From JAFALX01 sp050734185 (GTDB lineage Bacteria > Chloroflexota > Dormibacteria > Aeolococcales > Aeolococcaceae): a DNA stretch of 6,056 bases. The notes beneath the pieces are model-generated. The model had not been told where the DNA came from and did no database searches. It saw only the letters and a list, made by a program, of their open reading frames with translations. Positions within the stretch are counted from its first letter, which is position 1, and each line of letters starts with the position of its first letter. The stretch covers positions 1 to 6,056 of the forward strand of contig JBOHUE010000177.1 in assembly GCA_050734185.1 (NCBI GenBank). Direction: 5' to 3'. The translations under genes were made by a program, and so were the position numbers. Positions 5,577-6,056 of the stretch are shown here, in pieces.

Positions 5577-6056
5577 CTAGCAGTCACCCGGCGCGGGTCC
5601 GGCGAGCGCGCGCAGCAGCGCGGCCACCATGCCGGCGGCATTCGGCTCGCCCGCGACTGCGTTGACGGCGAGCCCGGCGGCTCGCGCTGCTGCCGCGGTA
5701 TGCGTTCCGATGCACACGACCACCGTGCCGGTCGGAAGCATCCGCCCGTGCAATGCCGCGACGAGGTTGCGCGCGGTGCTGCCACTGGTCAGCGTCACCG
5801 CGTCGAGCGGCCGTTCGAGCGCGGCGGCCAGCCGCCTTGGTGCGTCGCCCGGCATCACGCTGCGGTACAGCACCTGGACGTCGACATGTGCCCCGGCCGC
5901 GATCAGGCCGTCCGGCAGGACGCTGGAAGCGCCCTCGGCGCTGGGGAACCACACGGTCGCGCCGGCGACGTTGCGGTCCGCGAGCGCCTGGGCGAGGCCG
6001 CCGGCGTCGGACTCGGCGGCGACGAGGTCGGCCGGTGCCCCTGCAGCGTCCAGCGC
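5577..6056 (-). CDS. hemD: Uroporphyrinogen-III synthase, partial (C-terminal 159 residues)
   Basis: HemD cyclises hydroxymethylbilane with inversion of ring D to give uroporphyrinogen III, the common precursor of haem, sirohaem and cobalamin, in the cytoplasm. The frame is open to the window edge at 6056 and ends at a TAG at 5579-5577, so the start and roughly the first third of a usual 250-residue protein are missing. Visible family signatures, numbered from the first residue in the window, are PSAEGASSVLPDGL (38-51) followed by a YRS motif (64-66), LTSGSTARNLVAAL (89-102), VCIGTHTAAAARAAGL (114-129) and a terminal GEPNAAGMVAALL (136-148). These match the typical pattern of HemD: a helix after the 'LP.GL.AAGA.V' segment, the SS/TS-x-S-x-V/A-RN loop, and the CIG..TA..A loop. 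HemD sequences diverge strongly, so the call rests on the ordered motifs plus the adjoining hemB. Whether the missing part carries a fused methyltransferase (CobA/CysG-like), as in some actinobacteria, cannot be seen. hemB starts 11 nt after the stop. Confidence 0.9.
   Translation of the reverse strand, partial: ALDAAGAPADLVAAESDAGGLAQALADRNVAGATVWFPSAEGASSVLPDGLIAAGAHVDVQVLYRSVMPGDAPRRLAAALERPLDAVTLTSGSTARNLVAALHGRMLPTGTVVVCIGTHTAAAARAAGLAVNAVAGEPNAAGMVAALLRALAGPAPGDC

Noticed and set aside
5577..5954. A short HemD starting at the GTG at 5954.
   Set aside because: The same frame continues upstream to the window edge with typical HemD sequence, including the segment before PSAEGA, so the gene is cut by the window and does not start at 5954.
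1..6056. Mobile elements, CRISPR arrays, tRNA or rRNA genes, and signs of horizontal transfer.
   Set aside because: No direct-repeat arrays, transposase-like sequence or RNA-gene landmarks were seen. Composition appears uniform, and the genes are conserved housekeeping functions.

Overview
The window is a stretch of GC-rich bacterial DNA holding eight tightly packed genes, all on the minus strand, so they are transcribed from high to low coordinates. In transcription order they are hemD (5' end outside the window), hemB, a membrane-anchored cyclophilin, hemL, tatA, tatC, rph and rdgB. Neighbouring genes overlap by 1-4 nt or are at most 35 nt apart. I see no internal promoter, no convincing terminator, no RNA gene, no mobile element and no CRISPR array. 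The layout reads as the middle or distal part of one long operon.

Right third (about 3803-6056), tetrapyrrole synthesis with an extracytoplasmic foldase inserted. hemD (uroporphyrinogen-III synthase, C-terminal 159 residues) is followed by hemB (porphobilinogen synthase with the zinc-type cysteine triad). A cyclophilin with a single N-terminal membrane anchor starts inside the hemB stop codon. Its own stop codon overlaps the GTG start of hemL (glutamate-1-semialdehyde aminomutase, 2490-3806). HemL, HemB and HemD catalyse three steps of the route from glutamyl-tRNA to uroporphyrinogen III, so this organism makes 5-aminolevulinate by the C5 pathway.

Middle (1420-2474), a two-gene Tat translocase, tatA then tatC, with no separate tatB in view. 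Tat exports folded, often cofactor-containing proteins, so its place next to haem synthesis and an exported-side prolyl isomerase makes physiological sense. The link is inferred from gene order only.

Left (55-1403), RNase PH (3' end trimming of tRNA) and the RdgB/Ham1 pyrophosphatase that removes non-canonical purine nucleotides. This pair is adjacent in many bacteria, and here the two share an ATGA overlap. A Shine-Dalgarno-like run and a small hairpin follow rdgB at the left edge, hinting that another gene may start there.

The host is a high-GC bacterium. The C5 pathway, the membrane-anchored cyclophilin with a Thr/Pro/Ser linker, TatA/TatC only, and GTG starts fit an Actinomycetota, Chloroflexota or Dormibacterota-like lineage; this assignment is inference and weak. 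I found no undescribed system here. The points worth a second look are small: a cysteine-bracketed insertion in the cyclophilin, an unusual residue in the TatA membrane helix, HemB motif variants, and the translational signals at tatC and the left edge.
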